From contig NZ_CP054044.1 of NCBI RefSeq assembly GCF_013282745.1, forward strand, positions 1,426,001-1,490,000: a stretch of 64,000 bases of DNA, written 5' to 3'. This document shows positions 23,746-32,422 of the stretch, in pieces. The position numbers and the translations under genes are program-made. Under the pieces are notes generated by a model that did no database searches, was not told the origin of the DNA, and saw only the letters and a list, made by a program, of their open reading frames with translations. The first letter of the stretch is position 1. Each line of letters starts with the position of its first letter. This DNA comes from Yersinia bercovieri ATCC 43970 (GTDB lineage: Bacteria; Pseudomonadota; Gammaproteobacteria; Enterobacterales; Enterobacteriaceae).

Positions 23746-23786
23746 GAAATATTCTCGGATGCGGCGGGAGTTTCTCTGATGGGGTT

Positions 23787-23799
23787 CGCGCGCGCGCGC
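23787..23799. repeat. Alternating CG dinucleotide tract between uhpB and uhpC
   Basis: The 95-base uhpB-uhpC gap contains an uninterrupted run of alternating C and G (about 13 bases) followed by two ATGATG-like units. Such tracts can change length and can adopt left-handed DNA; any effect here is inference. Confidence 0.6.
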
Positions 23800-23840
23800 A
23801 TCATGATGATGGCACTTGTAAAAATATCCTGAGGTTCAAC

Positions 23841-25172
23841 ATGTGGTCTTTCCTCAAAAGCCGCGATAACGTACCGCCAGTAACGAATCAAACACAAATT
23901 GATTCCTCTTATAAATATTGGCGCATTCAATTAATGTGGACGATGTATATCGGCTACGCTGCATTCTATTTTACCCGCAAAAGTTTCACCTTCATCATGC
24001 CCGCCATGCTTAGTGATCTGGGCCTCACGATGTCGGATGTTGGGATCTTAGGTACACTGTTTTATATCACCTATGGCTGCTCTAAATTTATCTCTGGCAT
24101 GATAAGTGACCGCTCAAACCCGCGCTACTTTATGGGCATTGGGCTGGTCATGACCGGGATTATCAATATCCTGTTTGGCATGAGTTCGTCACTCTTGGTA
24201 TTTGGTGCGCTGTGGATCCTTAATGCGTTCTTCCAGGGCTGGGGTTGGCCACCATGTTCCAAAATTTTAACCAGCTGGTATTCACGCTCAGAGCGCGGTG
24301 GTTGGTGGGCCGTCTGGAATACATCCCATAATTTTGGCGGGGCATTAATCCCACTGTTAGTCGGTTTTATCTCTCTGCATTTTAGCTGGCGCTACGGCAT
24401 GATTATTCCCGGTATTATCGGTGTAGTGATTGGTTTGCTGATGTGTTGGCGCTTGCGCGATAAGCCAAGCACCATGGGGTTGCCGAGTGTCGGTAAGTGG
24501 CGCAATGATGCTATGGAGCTGGTGCAGGAGTCAGAGGGCCAGGGGTTATCGAATAAAGAGATAGTGAAGCGCTATGTGTTAACCAATAAATATATCTGGT
24601 TGCTGGCGGTATCCTATGTGCTGGTTTATATCGTTCGTACTGCAATTAATGACTGGGGAAATCTCTATTTAACGCAAGAGAAAGGTTACTCATTGATGAC
24701 CGCCAACTCAGCAATTTCATTATTTGAAGTGGGCGGGTTTATTGGCTCGCTGGTGGCGGGCTGGGGATCTGATAAGTGGTTTCGCGGTAATCGTGGGCCA
24801 ATGAACCTGATTTTCGCCATTGGTATTTTCCTCTCTGTCGCGTCGTTGTGGATTATGCCGGGGGTCAGTTATGTTTTGCAGGCGGGCTGCTTCTTCGCCA
24901 TTGGCTTCTTTATTTTTGGCCCGCAGATGCTGATTGGCATGGCTGCCGCAGAATGCTCACATAAAGACGCAGCAGGTGCCGCCACCGGCTTTGTTGGCTT
25001 ATTTGCATACTTAGGTGCGGCTTTATCTGGCTACCCTATTGCCAGGGTAATGGAGATTTGGCACTGGAATGGTTTCTTTGTGGTGATTTCCGTTGCCGCC
25101 TGCTTATCTGCTTTCTTCTTGCTGCCATTCCTGCGGGCGCAGTCGCCGCAGCTAAAACCTGTGGAAGCTTGA
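23841..25172 (+). CDS. uhpC: UhpC, hexose-phosphate sensor (MFS family)
   Basis: UhpC is a transporter-like receptor that senses external glucose-6-phosphate and activates UhpB. The 443-residue MFS protein has twelve expected spans and closely follows E. coli UhpC: GYAAFYFTRKSF, NAFFQGWGWPPCSKILTSWY, YVLVYIVRTAINDWGNLY and GPQMLIGMAAAECSHKDAAG. These features, the uhpAB context and the length favour UhpC over the transporter UhpT. TGAGG precedes ATG 23841. No uhpT follows; the next gene is tRNA-Pro 118 bases away. Confidence 0.93.
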   Translation: MWSFLKSRDNVPPVTNQTQIDSSYKYWRIQLMWTMYIGYAAFYFTRKSFTFIMPAMLSDLGLTMSDVGILGTLFYITYGCSKFISGMISDRSNPRYFMGIGLVMTGIINILFGMSSSLLVFGALWILNAFFQGWGWPPCSKILTSWYSRSERGGWWAVWNTSHNFGGALIPLLVGFISLHFSWRYGMIIPGIIGVVIGLLMCWRLRDKPSTMGLPSVGKWRNDAMELVQESEGQGLSNKEIVKRYVLTNKYIWLLAVSYVLVYIVRTAINDWGNLYLTQEKGYSLMTANSAISLFEVGGFIGSLVAGWGSDKWFRGNRGPMNLIFAIGIFLSVASLWIMPGVSYVLQAGCFFAIGFFIFGPQMLIGMAAAECSHKDAAGAATGFVGLFAYLGAALSGYPIARVMEIWHWNGFFVVISVAACLSAFFLLPFLRAQSPQLKPVEA

Positions 25173-25249
25173 TTTAAGCTCGAAGTGATGCTGTTTTGAC
25201 CGCGAGTGATGATATAAGCAACAGTCGCCAGCGGGGTGTTAAAAAGTGA

Positions 25250-25278
25250 TTGACGCTCTAGGATCGTAGCAGTAAGAT
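25250..25278 (+). promoter_or_regulatory. Sigma-70 promoter of tRNA-Pro
   Basis: TTGACG (25250-25255) and TAAGAT (25273-25278) are 17 bases apart. A GC-rich discriminator (GCGCCCC) follows, typical of stringently controlled stable-RNA promoters. The start would be a few bases before the tRNA at 25290. Confidence 0.85.
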
Positions 25279-25289
25279 GCGCCCCAATT

Positions 25290-25366
25290 CGGCGAGTAGC
25301 GCAGCTTGGTAGCGCAACTGGTTTGGGACCAGTGGGTCGGAGGTTCGAATCCTCTCTCGCCGACCA
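25290..25366 (+). tRNA. proM: tRNA-Pro (anticodon UGG)
   Basis: The 77 bases fold as a full cloverleaf: acceptor CGGCGAG/CTCGCCG, anticodon arm ACTGG-TTTGGGA-CCAGT giving anticodon TGG, T arm with GGTTCGAATCC, and an encoded CCA end. As far as I recall it is the same sequence as E. coli proM. It has its own promoter and terminator. tRNA 3' ends often serve as integration sites, and an AT-rich secretion pair follows. Confidence 0.98.
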
Positions 25367-25374
25367 AATTTAAG

Positions 25375-25403
25375 AACCCTGACAGAAATGTCAGGGTTTT
25401 TTT
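25375..25403 (+). terminator. Intrinsic terminator of tRNA-Pro
   Basis: AACCCTGACA (25375-25384) pairs perfectly with TGTCAGGGTT (25389-25398) around GAAA and is followed by T residues. Confidence 0.93.
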
Positions 25404-25682
25404 GTTTTTATTGCCCGTTATTTTCAACCCGTTGCGGAATAAAAATTATAATATCGTCACCGCTTTATCACCTGCATAATAGCAACTTGTCGGCATGTGT
25501 CTTGGGAAGTGATAATTATTGGTTAGGATTAATCTCTCGAAAAATAATCTACTTGTGGCTTTTTAAAACGAATAGGATCACCAAAATGTCACTTAAATAA
25601 AATAATAACATAGCCTGGAATTCACTATTTAAGGCCCGTGTTGTTACAGGTCCTTATTCCTATAATAAAGGTTATTTCAATT

Positions 25683-27287
25683 ATGAATATAATAAAAAAT
25701 AATCGAGTAATGAGATGTGTAATATTCTATTTTGTACCGATAGTCGCGCTGGCTTTTTCAATTGAAATTAAGGCCAATTTAGTCAGGCAAGATCAGCCGG
25801 TAACAGATGTCCTATTTCCTATTGAGGAGGGGTGTTTTGCTATTAAATCTATTGAATTAACGGGGGTGAATGAATTTCCTAATGGGACGAAGCTAAAAAA
25901 AATAGCGCAGGATGCATATGGGCGCTGTTTAGGTGAGCAGGGTATTGGTATTTTAACCAACCAATTAATGAATCAGCTCATTGCTGATGGCTATCTCACC
26001 TCAACATTAGTCATACCGGAACCGCGCCTTGATAGCGGAACTTTATATATCACGCTGATACCGGGGCGGATTAATAATATTGTATATGAAGCAACCAATG
26101 ATAGTTATGCACAATTAAATACGATCTTTCCCAGTAAATCGGGGGATTTACTCAATTTACGTCATCTTGAACAGGGGCTGGATAATTTACAGCGTTTACC
26201 TACAGTAAGCGCTACTATGGATGTGGCGATAAATCGTGACGATTTAAGCAGTGATATTATTATTAAACGCCAGCAATCTCGTTTTTTTCGTGCGAATGCT
26301 TTTTTAGATGATGCAGGGAATGATATTTTTGGTCGTTATCGCATAGGCGGAACGCTATATCTTGATAACCCATTCTCATTAAGCGATATGGCTTATTTCT
26401 CTGCCAGTCGAGACTTTGATCATTACGATGATAAAGGTCATAATTACTTTTCTCTGCACTATTCTGTACCTTACGGTAATTGGTTGCTGAGTATGACTGG
26501 CAGTCGGGGGCGTCGCTATCAATCTTTGCTCTTTGCAGAGAGTGCTTTTAAATACCAAACACGGTGGCAGGCCCTGGATATGCAAATTCAACGATTAGTG
26601 ATGCGAGGCTATAATTATAAGACTGTAGCTAACACAGGAGTATTAATTCGTAATACTAATCGTTTTTTTGGTGATATTGAGCTGGGCGTTCAACGACTTA
26701 ATACCATAGACTGGCAGCTAGGATTACAATATTTATATTATGGTCATTGGGGAACGTTCAATGGAGGGGTGACCTATCAGCAAGGTACTAATTGGTTTAG
26801 TGCACGTCCAGCGCCAGGGCTTAATGGAGAGGCAACAGTCAGGTTGATTAATACTAATGCTTCACTGGATATTCCGTTTCAACTGGGTGAGCAACGTTTT
26901 CATTATCAACCAATTTTCAGTCAACAATACACCCGCTCAAATCTCACGATACAGGATAATTTTTTAATTGGTGGGCGAGGTTCAGTTCGTGGGTTTAATG
27001 AGGGGAGCGGACTGGCTGATTCTGGTGGTTGGTACTTAAGAAATGAAGTCGCCTGGTATAGTCCGGTGGCCAGTCTGCAACTGTATGCCGGTATTGATTA
27101 TGGTCAAGTCGTTGAAATAAATAAGCCGCTATTTTCTGGTCATTCTCTCGCAGGTGCTGCAAGTGGTTTACGTGGAAAATATCACCAGATTGGTTATGAT
27201 TTTTATTTTGCTATACCTTTAATTAAGCCTGCCAGTTTCTCCGCAGATTCTTTGGTATCTGGTTTCACTATTAGTTGGCAATATTAG
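25683..27287 (+). CDS. TpsB: two-partner secretion outer-membrane transporter (ShlB/FhaC/HecB family)
   Basis: TpsB proteins are 16-stranded Omp85-type barrels that export a partner TpsA protein. From ATG 25683 the product is 534 residues: signal peptide of about 31 residues ending IEIKA, a POTRA region starting near CFAIKSIELTGVNEF, a second POTRA part (LTSTLVIPEPRLDSGTLYITLIPG), then a barrel with the conserved loop motif GGRGSVRGFNEG and a C-terminal aromatic end (FTISWQY). In-frame codons upstream (from 25638) read as hydrophobic but lack a ribosome site. The gene is clearly more AT-rich than its neighbours, a sign of transfer. The tpsA gene follows after 91 bases. Confidence 0.92.
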   Translation: MNIIKNNRVMRCVIFYFVPIVALAFSIEIKANLVRQDQPVTDVLFPIEEGCFAIKSIELTGVNEFPNGTKLKKIAQDAYGRCLGEQGIGILTNQLMNQLIADGYLTSTLVIPEPRLDSGTLYITLIPGRINNIVYEATNDSYAQLNTIFPSKSGDLLNLRHLEQGLDNLQRLPTVSATMDVAINRDDLSSDIIIKRQQSRFFRANAFLDDAGNDIFGRYRIGGTLYLDNPFSLSDMAYFSASRDFDHYDDKGHNYFSLHYSVPYGNWLLSMTGSRGRRYQSLLFAESAFKYQTRWQALDMQIQRLVMRGYNYKTVANTGVLIRNTNRFFGDIELGVQRLNTIDWQLGLQYLYYGHWGTFNGGVTYQQGTNWFSARPAPGLNGEATVRLINTNASLDIPFQLGEQRFHYQPIFSQQYTRSNLTIQDNFLIGGRGSVRGFNEGSGLADSGGWYLRNEVAWYSPVASLQLYAGIDYGQVVEINKPLFSGHSLAGAASGLRGKYHQIGYDFYFAIPLIKPASFSADSLVSGFTISWQY

Positions 27288-27378
27288 CTTTTTATTTGTG
27301 GTCACTTAATTTTTAGCTTGAGATGTTATTTGTCTTGTCAGCTACTATTCTTATACATAAATTAAGTAAGGACTTTCA

Positions 27379-28764
27379 ATGAGAGAAGTAAGTGTGAATT
27401 TACATAAAATATACTATGGAGTTCTCCTTTTATTTTGCGCGCCGATCTTTTCATATGCTGAGATCATTGTTGATAAAAATGCGCCTAAAAATAACCAACC
27501 TGATTTGCTCTATCATATAGAAAAGAAGAAAATGTGTAAAATACAAAATGCATATTGCCAGGGCGGAAAGAAGACTATTATTAATATTCAAACGCCAGAT
27601 ATAGAAGGAGTATCACATAACAAGTATGTAAAGTTTAATGCAAATAGAGGTAATGGCTATGATAAAGTAATATTTAATAATATTTTACCATCAGAAGAGA
27701 ATGGAAATTCAAACTTAATCAACGGTGAGGCAGTGGTTATATTAAATGAAATAACTTCAATGAATAAAAGTCAGCTTGATACTCTTTTGGTCGTTGCCGG
27801 ACAGTCGGCTGATCTTGTTATTGCCAATCCTGCGGGAATAAGTTGTAACGGTTGTCGTTTCGTGAATACAGATTATGTTACGTTAACAACCGGGGTTCCT
27901 GCATTTAAAGGTGATAAGTTTGCTGGTTTCAATGTTCATCAAGGCGATATATATATTGGAGGAGAGGGTTTGCAACATAATGAGTCTGTGGATAATTATT
28001 TGGACTTGTTTTCTGACTCACTGAAAGTTGATGGTAAAATAGAGACGATCGATCTATTATCCATCATTGGAAAGAATGCGATAACTTTTAAGGGCGGTAA
28101 AAAATTATGGCTAATATCACTGGCGGGGTTATTCTATGATGCTGAAAATAAAATAGGTATGGACGTCGGTAAATTAGGTGGAATGTATGCCAATAAAATT
28201 CATATCATAGCGAAGAGAAGTGGCAGCAGTAATCAAGGAGAGATTATCGCTGATAAGGTGGTCAACATAGATTCTGACGCCTTTATTAGTAATGTCTCAG
28301 GGAAGATAGAAAGTCCTAAAATAAAGTTAAAAAGTACAGGGTTAATAGATAATAGTAAAGGTCGGATAAAAAGTGAAAGACAGGGAAGAGATTACGATCC
28401 CAAAGAAAAATTCGGTATAAGAATAAAAGGAGGGGCGATTAGGAATCATGAAGGCAGAATTTATGCCAATAGTGGCCATGTTTCTATGGAGGCAAGTAAC
28501 ATATTTTTTAATAACCATGGTGAAATTAGAACACTAAGCACCTCAGGCCCGGCAGATATTAAGATCAAAGCCAAGAATATAAATAACATTAATGGTGGTG
28601 TTATTAGCTCTGATAGTATCAAGATCAATACCAACGCTTTTAAAAATCATCATGGTAGAGTCGTCAGCGTATTTGATCAAATAGACCTATACTATAAAAC
28701 GCTAAATAGTGGTAAAGGGATTATCAATGGTGGCTTAGGGGTAAGTAAAGTAATTAAGCCTTAG
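27379..28764 (+). CDS. TpsA: short filamentous-haemagglutinin-like exoprotein
   Basis: This 461-residue protein has a signal peptide (cleavage probably after FSYA, residue 27) and a TPS secretion domain with VIANPAGISCNGC at 148-159, equivalent to the NPNG-SCxGC motif of FhaB/HpmA-type proteins; Cys53/Cys60 and Cys156/Cys159 may form disulfides. After about residue 260 come beta-helix-like repeats rich in N, G, I and K. TpsA partners are usually well over 1000 residues, so this one is very short and lacks any toxin or pretoxin domain. I saw no continuation of the frame after the stop. It is AT-rich like tpsB. Adhesin or cytolysin activity cannot be told from the sequence. Confidence 0.85.
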   Translation: MREVSVNLHKIYYGVLLLFCAPIFSYAEIIVDKNAPKNNQPDLLYHIEKKKMCKIQNAYCQGGKKTIINIQTPDIEGVSHNKYVKFNANRGNGYDKVIFNNILPSEENGNSNLINGEAVVILNEITSMNKSQLDTLLVVAGQSADLVIANPAGISCNGCRFVNTDYVTLTTGVPAFKGDKFAGFNVHQGDIYIGGEGLQHNESVDNYLDLFSDSLKVDGKIETIDLLSIIGKNAITFKGGKKLWLISLAGLFYDAENKIGMDVGKLGGMYANKIHIIAKRSGSSNQGEIIADKVVNIDSDAFISNVSGKIESPKIKLKSTGLIDNSKGRIKSERQGRDYDPKEKFGIRIKGGAIRNHEGRIYANSGHVSMEASNIFFNNHGEIRTLSTSGPADIKIKAKNINNINGGVISSDSIKINTNAFKNHHGRVVSVFDQIDLYYKTLNSGKGIINGGLGVSKVIKP

Positions 28765-28940
28765 TGGTGGATTTAGCGGCACTCCCAGATTATTTACCGG
28801 GCTATCGGCGGTGAACCGCGATTTTACTGGGCGGCTTAAATCATCTTTTTTGATGATTGGCAGGGGCGATCAGGAGTCTGGCACTGATTTGGGGCACTGT
28901 TGTAGTGCGCTTCTTGTCGAGCCAGTATTAATTGTTAACG

Positions 28941-28973
28941 GAGTCGCGCTACCGTGCGGGACGGCTCTTTTTT
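28941..28973 (+). terminator. Probable terminator of the tpsB-tpsA operon
   Basis: GAGTCG (28941-28946) pairs with CGGCTC (28962-28967; one G-U pair) with further inner CGC/GCG pairing, and six T follow. It lies 177 bases after the tpsA stop. Confidence 0.65.
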
Positions 28974-29471
28974 AACAGCACGCAAGATGTTTAAGATTAT
29001 GGCTGTATGTGACAAGATTCGCGTCACTTATCGGCTGCCATAGCAGCATTTCCTCCTGTTTTCTGTCGAAATTATAAAAAAATCTGAACGGATAAGCATC
29101 ATTTAGCAACAAAGTTTTTCGGTTTGTCTCTGGGTATTACCACTGCTTTATTTTAATTGCCCAGTTAATCCCGCTGGTAAAGTGCTGCTAGCATAAATTT
29201 TCATGCTGAGAATGTTAACGAGAAGTTTTTTTTATGTTTGCATGCTGTTTCGCATTGTCCTGATAAATCCTTTCAAACCGTATTGACGTTGCCACCAAGT
29301 GTTGCCAAATTGGTACCCTCAGGGGGAGTAATCGAGTGCAGTTTGGGTCATTCCACGCGTCCAAAATTGCTGTTGCGATGATATTTATCCAACATCTCAA
29401 TCCCGCATCCCTGCGGCTAATGGGCCAAAACGGTACAGACCACGGACGAAAAAATTATAGGGTCTGGCCGT

Positions 29472-29490
29472 ACACACAACACACATCACC
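29472..29490 (+). promoter_or_regulatory. CA-rich leader of dppA, candidate GcvB small-RNA target
   Basis: ACACACAACACACATCACC stands just before the dppA ribosome site (GGAG at 29496-29499). In E. coli and Salmonella the GcvB small RNA represses dppA and oppA by pairing with such C/A-rich stretches. gcvB itself is not in the window, so this is inference from the match in place and composition. Confidence 0.6.
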
Positions 29491-29507
29491 ATAATGGAGC
29501 ACAAGCG

Positions 29508-31115
29508 ATGACGATTTCCTTGGGAAAAACAGGGATACTGAAATTCGGTATTGGGCTGATTGCACTGACCGTGGCGGCCAGTGTACAAGCGAAAACATTA
29601 GTATATTGTTCTGAGGGTTCTCCGGAAGGTTTCAACCCGCAGCTATTTACTTCGGGCACGACGTATGACGCAAGTTCCGTTCCTATCTACAACCGTCTGG
29701 TTGAATTCAAACTCGGTACAACCGAAATTGAACCCGGTCTGGCTGAGAAGTGGGAAGTCAGTGAAGATGGTAAGAGCTACACCTTCCATCTGCGCAAAGG
29801 TGTGAAGTGGCAAGATAACAAGGAGTTTAAGCCGACTCGCGACTTCAACGCTGATGATGTGATCTACTCCTTCATGCGTCAGAAAGATGATAAACATCCG
29901 TACCATAAAGTCTCTGGCGGCAGCTATGAGTACTTCCAGGGCATGGGGATGGGTGATTTGATCACCAATATCGTTAAAGTTGATGACAACACTGTTCGCT
30001 TCGAACTGGCCCGTCCGGAATCACCATTCCTGGCTGACCTGGCGATGGACTTCGCGTCAATTCTGTCTGCTGAGTATGCGAACAACATGCTGAAAGCCGG
30101 CACACCGGAAAAAGTCGATTTGAACCCAATCGGCACTGGCCCGTTCCAGTTGCAGCAGTACCAAAAAGACTCCCGCATCCTGTACAAAGCCTTTGATGGC
30201 TACTGGGGCACCAAACCAAAAATTGATCGTCTGGTCTTCTCTATTACGCCAGATGCGTCAGTTCGCTACGCTAAATTGCAGAAAAATGAGTGTCAGGTTA
30301 TGCCGTACCCTAACCCGGCTGACATCGCTCGCATGAAAGAAGATAAAACTATCAACCTGATGGAGCAACCGGGCCTGAACGTCGGTTACCTCTCCTTCAA
30401 CGTTGAGAAAAAACCACTGGATAACGTTAAGGTTCGCCAGGCGTTGACCATGGCGGTTAACAAACAAGCCATTATCGATGCGGTTTATCAGGGTGCAGGC
30501 CAGGCGGCCAAGAACCTGATCCCACCCACTATGTGGGGCTACAACGATGAGGTGAAAGATTACGCTTACGATCCTGCTAAAGCGAAAGAGTTACTGAAAG
30601 AAGCCGGTCTGCCAGATGGTTTCGCCATTGACCTGTGGGCAATGCCAGTTCAACGTCCATACAACCCGAATGCGCGCCGTATGGCTGAAATGATCCAGTC
30701 TGACTGGGCGAAAGTGGGCGTGAAAGCCAAGATTGTGACCTACGAGTGGGGCGAATACCTCAAGCGTGCTAAAGATGGCGAGCATGAAACTGTGATGATG
30801 GGTTGGACCGGGGACAATGGGGACCCAGACAACTTCTTCGCCACCCTGTTCAGCTGTGATGCGGCAAAACAAGGTTCCAACTACTCCAAGTGGTGTTATA
30901 AGCCATTTGAAGAGGTGATCCAGCCAGCCCGTGCTGAGTCTGACCATGACAAACGTGTCGCGCTTTACAAACAAGCTCAGGTTGTGATGCATGATCAAGC
31001 GCCAGCGCTGATTGTTGCTCACTCAACCGTGTACGAGCCAGTGCGTAAAGAAGTGAAAGGTTATGTTGTCGATCCGTTGGGTAAACACCATTTCGAGAAC
31101 GTGTCCCTGGATTAA
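29508..31115 (+). CDS. dppA: DppA, periplasmic dipeptide-binding protein
   Basis: DppA binds dipeptides (and in E. coli haem and aminolevulinate) and delivers them to DppBCDF. The 535-residue product has a signal peptide of about 28 residues (SVQA before KTLVYCSEGSP) and the family-5 solute-binding fold (GSPEGFNPQLF, GLAEKWEVSEDGKSYTF, NPIGTGPFQL, MGWTGDNGDPDN). The size equals E. coli DppA. It leads dppABCDF; a hairpin and a palindromic repeat then separate it from dppB, which would allow DppA to be made in excess. Confidence 0.97.
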   Translation: MTISLGKTGILKFGIGLIALTVAASVQAKTLVYCSEGSPEGFNPQLFTSGTTYDASSVPIYNRLVEFKLGTTEIEPGLAEKWEVSEDGKSYTFHLRKGVKWQDNKEFKPTRDFNADDVIYSFMRQKDDKHPYHKVSGGSYEYFQGMGMGDLITNIVKVDDNTVRFELARPESPFLADLAMDFASILSAEYANNMLKAGTPEKVDLNPIGTGPFQLQQYQKDSRILYKAFDGYWGTKPKIDRLVFSITPDASVRYAKLQKNECQVMPYPNPADIARMKEDKTINLMEQPGLNVGYLSFNVEKKPLDNVKVRQALTMAVNKQAIIDAVYQGAGQAAKNLIPPTMWGYNDEVKDYAYDPAKAKELLKEAGLPDGFAIDLWAMPVQRPYNPNARRMAEMIQSDWAKVGVKAKIVTYEWGEYLKRAKDGEHETVMMGWTGDNGDPDNFFATLFSCDAAKQGSNYSKWCYKPFEEVIQPARAESDHDKRVALYKQAQVVMHDQAPALIVAHSTVYEPVRKEVKGYVVDPLGKHHFENVSLD

Positions 31116-31131
31116 TTTTAACCTTGCAGAT

Positions 31132-31161
31132 GACCGATGGGCGATCGCTCGTCGGTCTTTT
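31132..31161 (+). terminator. Hairpin after dppA, probable partial terminator
   Basis: GACCGATG and the 3' arm (ending GTCGGTC at 31157) enclose the palindrome GCGATCGC, and TTTT follows. It stands 16 bases after the dppA stop, the usual place for attenuation between the binding-protein gene and the transporter genes. Confidence 0.7.
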
Positions 31162-31196
31162 CATTTAGGTTAAGACAGATACAGATGTGAGCCATA

Positions 31197-31339
31197 TAAC
31201 CTTCCCCAATAAGTGTCATTGTCGCAGAAATTTTGAGCATGGACAGCGCGCAAGCACCGGAGCGTACACGCAGTACGTGACGGTGGTGAGCACTGCCCTA
31301 GGTCAAAATGGCAAGTAAATAGCTTATTGGGAAGGTTTA
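31197..31339. repeat. ERIC-like palindromic miniature repeat between dppA and dppB
   Basis: Outer ends TAACCTTCCCCAATAAG and CTTATTGGGAAGGTTTA are inverted repeats with TA at both flanks. The core has GTACGTGACGGTGGTGAGCA, which matches 17 of 22 positions of the ERIC2 consensus as I recall it, and GCAAGCACCGGAGCGTACAC resembles the ERIC1R side. About 143 bases long, slightly more than the 127 of a standard ERIC. Yersinia genomes are rich in ERIC and related miniature elements that can alter mRNA folding. Confidence 0.75.
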
Positions 31340-31392
31340 ATAAGCTGGGTTGCCCACGAGCAGCCTGGCATTCTACACAGAGAGTTCGGGAT

Positions 31393-32412
31393 ATGTTGCA
31401 GTTCATACTCCGACGTTTGGGGTTAGTTATCCCAACGTTTATCGGCATTACTTTGCTGACCTTTGCTTTTGTTCATATGATCCCGGGCGACCCGGTGACC
31501 ATCATGGCTGGGGAACGCGGTATCTCCGCCGAGCGTCATGCTCAAATCATGGCGGAAATGGGGCTGGATAAGCCTCTCTACCAACAATACTTCCATTATG
31601 TGAATGGCGTATTACATGGCGACCTCGGCATCTCGCTAAAAAGCCGTATTGCCGTCTGGGAAGAGTTTGTCCCACGCTTTAAAGCCACGCTGGAACTTGG
31701 GATCTGCGCGATGCTGTTTGCTATCGCGGTCGGGATACCGGTTGGGGTGCTGGCGGCAGTCAAACGCGGCTCAATATTCGATCATACTGCGGTTGGGATC
31801 TCCCTCACCGGTTACTCGATGCCTATCTTCTGGTGGGGCATCATGCTGATCATGCTGGTTTCGGTGCAATGGAACCTCACCCCGGTCTCCGGGCGCGTCA
31901 GCGATACGGTGTTCTTGGATGACACTCTGCCACTCACCGGTTTTATGCTGATTGACACCCTAATCTGGGGTGAGCCGGGTGATTTCAAAGATGCGGTGAT
32001 GCATATGATTTTACCGGCCATCGTCCTGGGCACTATCCCTCTGGCGGTTATCGTGCGCATGACCCGCTCCTCCATGCTGGAAGTGCTGGGTGAGGACTAT
32101 ATCCGCACTGCCCGGGCCAAGGGCCTGAGCCGGATGCGCGTAATTGTGGTTCATGCATTGCGCAATGCCTTGCTGCCGGTGGTGACGGTGATCGGCCTAC
32201 AGGTCGGCACCATGCTGGCTGGGGCGATTCTGACGGAAACCATCTTCTCCTGGCCGGGATTGGGCCGCTGGTTAATGGATGCACTGCAACGCCGCGACTA
32301 CCCGGTAGTACAGGGCGGGGTGTTGCTGGTCGCGATCATGATTATTTTAGTTAACTTGCTGGTAGATGTGCTCTATGGCGTAGTTAACCCGCGTATTCGT
32401 CACAAGAAATAA
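31393..32412 (+). CDS. dppB: DppB, dipeptide ABC transporter permease
   Basis: DppB is one of two inner-membrane channel subunits for dipeptide import. The 339-residue product opens MLQFILRRLGLVIPTF, as E. coli DppB does, has about six membrane spans and the EAA loop that contacts the ATPases (RTARAKGLSRMRVIVVHALRNA). The start at ATG 31393 is chosen by homology; the ribosome site before it (GAGTTCGGG) is weak. Codons upstream back to 31327 are in frame but derive from the palindromic repeat. Confidence 0.96.
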   Translation: MLQFILRRLGLVIPTFIGITLLTFAFVHMIPGDPVTIMAGERGISAERHAQIMAEMGLDKPLYQQYFHYVNGVLHGDLGISLKSRIAVWEEFVPRFKATLELGICAMLFAIAVGIPVGVLAAVKRGSIFDHTAVGISLTGYSMPIFWWGIMLIMLVSVQWNLTPVSGRVSDTVFLDDTLPLTGFMLIDTLIWGEPGDFKDAVMHMILPAIVLGTIPLAVIVRMTRSSMLEVLGEDYIRTARAKGLSRMRVIVVHALRNALLPVVTVIGLQVGTMLAGAILTETIFSWPGLGRWLMDALQRRDYPVVQGGVLLVAIMIILVNLLVDVLYGVVNPRIRHKK

Positions 32413-32422
32413 GGGGCGCAGA

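Larger units (their letters stand above)
28765..29507. other. Intergenic region between tpsA and dppA
   Basis: This 743-base region has no gene. It holds a terminator at 28941-28973, AT-rich sequence from 29050 to 29230, the dppA promoter (not resolved with confidence) and a CA-rich leader directly before dppA. A base composition nearer to the genome average returns after about 28765, so the AT-rich secretion pair seems to end near the tpsA stop. No copy of the tRNA 3' end was found here. Confidence 0.5.

Noticed and set aside
25345..29507. Integrated phage or plasmid island at tRNA-Pro
   Set aside because: No integrase and no second copy of the tRNA 3' end were found before dppA.
30591..31022. 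Open frame of 143 codons opposite dppA
   Set aside because: Shadow frame of the highly conserved dppA gene with no start context.
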